A stretch of 7,520 nt of DNA, taken from NCBI GenBank assembly GCA_963610315.1, contig CAVDMV010000035.1:1-7520 (forward strand), read 5' to 3'. Each line of letters begins with the position of its first letter. Position 1 is the stretch's first letter. Below, one piece after another: positions 6,318 to 7,520 of this stretch. A program made the translations under genes and the position numbers. The notes under the pieces are model-generated. The model saw only the letters and a program-made list of their open reading frames with translations, did no database searches and had not been told where the DNA came from. Origin of the DNA: UBA3210 sp963610315. GTDB lineage: Bacteria; Bacillota_I; Bacilli_A; RFN20; CAG-449.

Positions 6318-6359
6318 AAGTATACCAACAAGTATACCAATAAGTATACCAATAAGTAT
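6318..6359. repeat. 12-bp tandem repeat array (3.5 units)
   Basis: Units AAGTATACCAAC (6318-6329), AAGTATACCAAT (6330-6341) and AAGTATACCAAT (6342-6353) are followed by the partial unit AAGTAT. Each has a GTATAC palindrome, and on the minus strand each reads TTGGTATACTT, itself a TG-G-TATACT box. The period is close to one helical turn, so a protein would bind along one face. The array abuts the promoter of the AlbA_2-type gene and is a likely operator or iteron-like set. Confidence 0.9.
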
Positions 6360-6389
6360 GCTTTACCTTAATAATAAATTGTTATACAA

Positions 6390-6495
6390 GTAAACCCATT
6401 ATTATTTATATACTTATCTATTACGCCCCTGGTTTCATTAGGTGAACCTTGCAAGAAAGTGCAAATCAAGCATTTTCTTGTAATATTAAGTAATT
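6390..6495. repeat. Repeat R3 of a three-copy structured element
   Basis: On the plus strand: lead-in TAAACCCATTATTATTTA, then CTATTACGCC, then the core hairpin GGTTTCAT-TAG-GTGAACC (6431-6448), then GCAAGAAAGTGC (6451-6462) / GCATTTTCTTGT (6470-6481), twelve pairs around a seven-base loop. A TG-T-TATACA box (6380-6388) lies just before it on the plus strand. It starts a few bases after the stop of the winged-helix fragment at 6500 and lies upstream of the AlbA_2-type gene and its tandem array. Confidence 0.85.
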
Positions 6496-6499
6496 TATT

Positions 6500-6702
6500 T
6501 TAGTCATTAACCTTCCAATATCCACCTTTTTTCGCACCAACTCTTGAAATTGCACCTATTTCTTGCAATTTATTTAGATTATTAGAAATAGCCGAATGTC
6601 CAAGTCCCAATTCTTTCATAAGCATTACACTTGTAGTATTAGGATTATTTCTTAAAAGCTCTACTATTTTCAATTGTGTTCTATTAAGCCTTATATCCAC
6701 TT
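6500..6702 (-). pseudogene. C-terminal fragment of a second Schlafen/AlbA_2-type gene (winged helix only)
   Basis: About 66 residues form a winged helix (TQLKIVELLRNNPN, ending in AKKGGYWKVND). They align without gaps to the last 61 residues of the protein at 4870-6270, with about 26 identities by eye and an identical GGYWKVND end. The only start is a GTG at 6700 with no ribosome site, and the frame runs open into the IS3-like end at 6703. The 3' flank also matches that of the full gene, including the repeat element. I infer that the first ~400 codons were lost at the mobile-element junction. A short stand-alone HTH protein is possible but less likely. Confidence 0.65.
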
Positions 6703-6729
6703 TGAAGTGAACCCCAAAAGTTGGACTAA
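6703..6729. mobile_element. Solo IS3-family-like terminal inverted repeat (remnant)
   Basis: TGAAGTGAACCCCAAAAG followed by TTGGACTAA has the TG start and CCCCAAAAGTTGGAC core typical of IS3-family (IS150-like) ends in low-GC Gram-positives, oriented with the element to the right. No DDE transposase reading frame and no matching second end occur in the window, so only a terminus survives or the rest was deleted. The coding remnant at 6500 stops exactly here. The identification rests on recalled motif resemblance. Confidence 0.55.
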
Positions 6730-6999
6730 GGAATTAAAAAGACTTGAGAGTTTTTACTAACATGAAATATCTAAAGCTTAGTTCTGATGCAAAATATTTT
6801 CCTTGTGTTTTTACATTTATATTTCTATCATCACTTTTCAAAGTTTTTGTATCATACTACAAAAAATAAGATTTTTCTAACTTTTTTATATTGAATTTTC
6901 ACTATTGTGATAGTAATAATTTACAATTAATCTCTTGTGCTTGCATGCATGTATATATAATTAAATTGTAATTTGTTTATCTAATAGAGGAGTTTTTAT
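6730..6999. other. Intergenic stretch before the lipoprotein gene
   Basis: No convincing gene is seen. The sequence is very AT-rich and holds a small dyad, ACTAT-TGTG-ATAGT (6901-6914). A TATAAT box at 6956-6961 could be the lipoprotein -10; the nearest -35-like sequence is TTGTGC at 6935-6940 with a short 15-base spacer. A GCATGCATG run lies just before the -10. Confidence 0.45.
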
Positions 7000-7520
7000 A
7001 TGAAAAAAATTAAAAAAGTATTAGTGTTAATGACTTCTATGTTTGTTATTTCTTCTTTATCTAGCTGTACTAGTGATGATATTGCTAAACTTAAAAATCA
7101 AATAAGTGAAATTCAAAATGAATTAGCGTCTATTCAAAATCAAATTAGTGATCTTCAAAGAAAAATGGATGGAGATATTACTTCAGTTAAAAATGATTAT
7201 AATAGTAAAATATCTACTCTTTTAGAAAAACAAACTAGTTTAGAAATAGAACTTAATTCTTTACAAGAAGAATTAAAGAAAAATAAAAAAGAACTAGAAA
7301 CTGAATTAAATTCTAGTATAGAATCTTTACAAAAATATTTTGATGATAAAATATCTACTCTTTCTTCTAGAATATCTTCTGATGAAGCTGAATTAGCTGC
7401 GTTAAAAACTAAGCATGATAATGATGTAGCTAGTTTAAAAGCTGATTATGAAGGAAAAGTATCTGAGTTAAATGCAAATATAACATCAACAAAACAAGAA
7501 CTACAAGATGACTATAATAC
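7000..7520 (+). CDS. Coiled-coil lipoprotein, 3' end beyond the window
   Basis: The ATG at 7000 has AGAGGAG seven bases upstream. The product begins MKKIKKVLVLMTSMFVISS, a lipoprotein signal, with lipobox L20-S-S-C23; it should be lipidated at C23 and anchored outside the membrane. From residue 26 on, the 173 readable codons are almost wholly a charged heptad-like coiled coil (LKNQISEIQNELASIQNQIS, LEIELNSLQEELKKNKKELE, LNANITSTKQELQDD), with repeated KISTL segments and no Trp or Pro in the mature part. Such proteins are surface or adhesion-like spacers; no specific function can be named. It is divergent from every other gene here and probably belongs to the host chromosome or a different unit. 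Confidence 0.85.
   Translation, partial: MKKIKKVLVLMTSMFVISSLSSCTSDDIAKLKNQISEIQNELASIQNQISDLQRKMDGDITSVKNDYNSKISTLLEKQTSLEIELNSLQEELKKNKKELETELNSSIESLQKYFDDKISTLSSRISSDEAELAALKTKHDNDVASLKADYEGKVSELNANITSTKQELQDDYN

Noticed and set aside
1403..6495. The three repeats as a CRISPR array or integron attC sites
   Set aside because: Copies are about 105 bases long and separated by 1.6-3.3 kb with genes between, so not CRISPR. The GTTRRRY/RYYYAAC core pairs needed for attC are not present and no integrase is in the window.
6390..6495. Repeat hairpins as ordinary terminators of the minus-strand genes
   Set aside because: Read on the minus strand neither hairpin is followed by a U-run, and stem differences would create C-A mismatches.
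1403..6702. tRNA-like GGTTCACC segment in the repeats as a tRNA gene or tRNA attachment site
   Set aside because: The T-arm resemblance is superficial: there is no acceptor stem, anticodon arm or CCA-side pairing around it.
6762..6869. Plus-strand open frame of 35 codons (MKYLKLSSDAKYFP start)
   Set aside because: It has a hydrophobic middle that could pass for a membrane peptide, but there is no properly spaced ribosome site (GAGAG lies about 12 bases off), and AT-rich DNA makes such frames by chance.

Overview
This is a very AT-rich window, clearly well under 35% GC by eye. It has Gram-positive signals: strong GGAGG/AGGTGA ribosome sites, TATAAT promoters with TGn extensions, and a short lipoprotein signal. 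TGG is used for Trp, and only TAA or TAG ends the genes. This suggests a low-GC Bacillota or Erysipelotrichia/Mollicutes-like gut bacterium. The content is accessory: phage-derived control genes, defence-like nucleases and ATPases, a likely toxin/immunity pair and mobile-element debris. All genes except the last are on the minus strand.

Layout from the right end. A coiled-coil lipoprotein starts at 7000 (+) and runs off the window. A lone IS3-like terminal repeat at 6703-6729 cuts off a second Schlafen/AlbA-type gene, of which only the C-terminal winged helix (6500-6702) survives. Next come a repeat copy (R3, ~6390-6495), a 12-bp tandem array (6318-6359), a complete AlbA_2/ATPase-type gene (4870-6270) and repeat copy R2 (~4742-4850). 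Then follows a phage/ICE lysogeny module: an XRE repressor (4264-4581) and an ImmA/IrrE protease (3686-4264), with a well-formed promoter and operator-like repeats. A tight operon of four overlapping genes follows: a DUF4417 protein, a BECR-like nuclease toxin candidate, an acidic probable immunity protein, and a zinc-ribbon/L7-L12-like protein whose frame is interrupted in an A-run. A hairpin terminator (1562-1580) closes the operon. Repeat copy R1 (~1403-1515) then precedes an XRE-YhcG (DUF1016/PD-(D/E)XK) nuclease fusion (33-1271) with its own promoter.

The most notable structure is the set of three diverged ~105-bp repeats. They share two adjacent hairpins and a CCATTATTATT lead-in. Each sits just after one minus-strand gene module and just before the next, so the window reads as gene cassettes punctuated by a common element. 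Where the copies differ inside stems, most changes are G-U wobbles when read as + strand RNA and would be C-A mismatches on the other strand. This hints at a functional + strand structured RNA, or a folded single-stranded recombination site. A second possible + strand small RNA lies between the protease and the DUF4417 gene (about 3635-3698).
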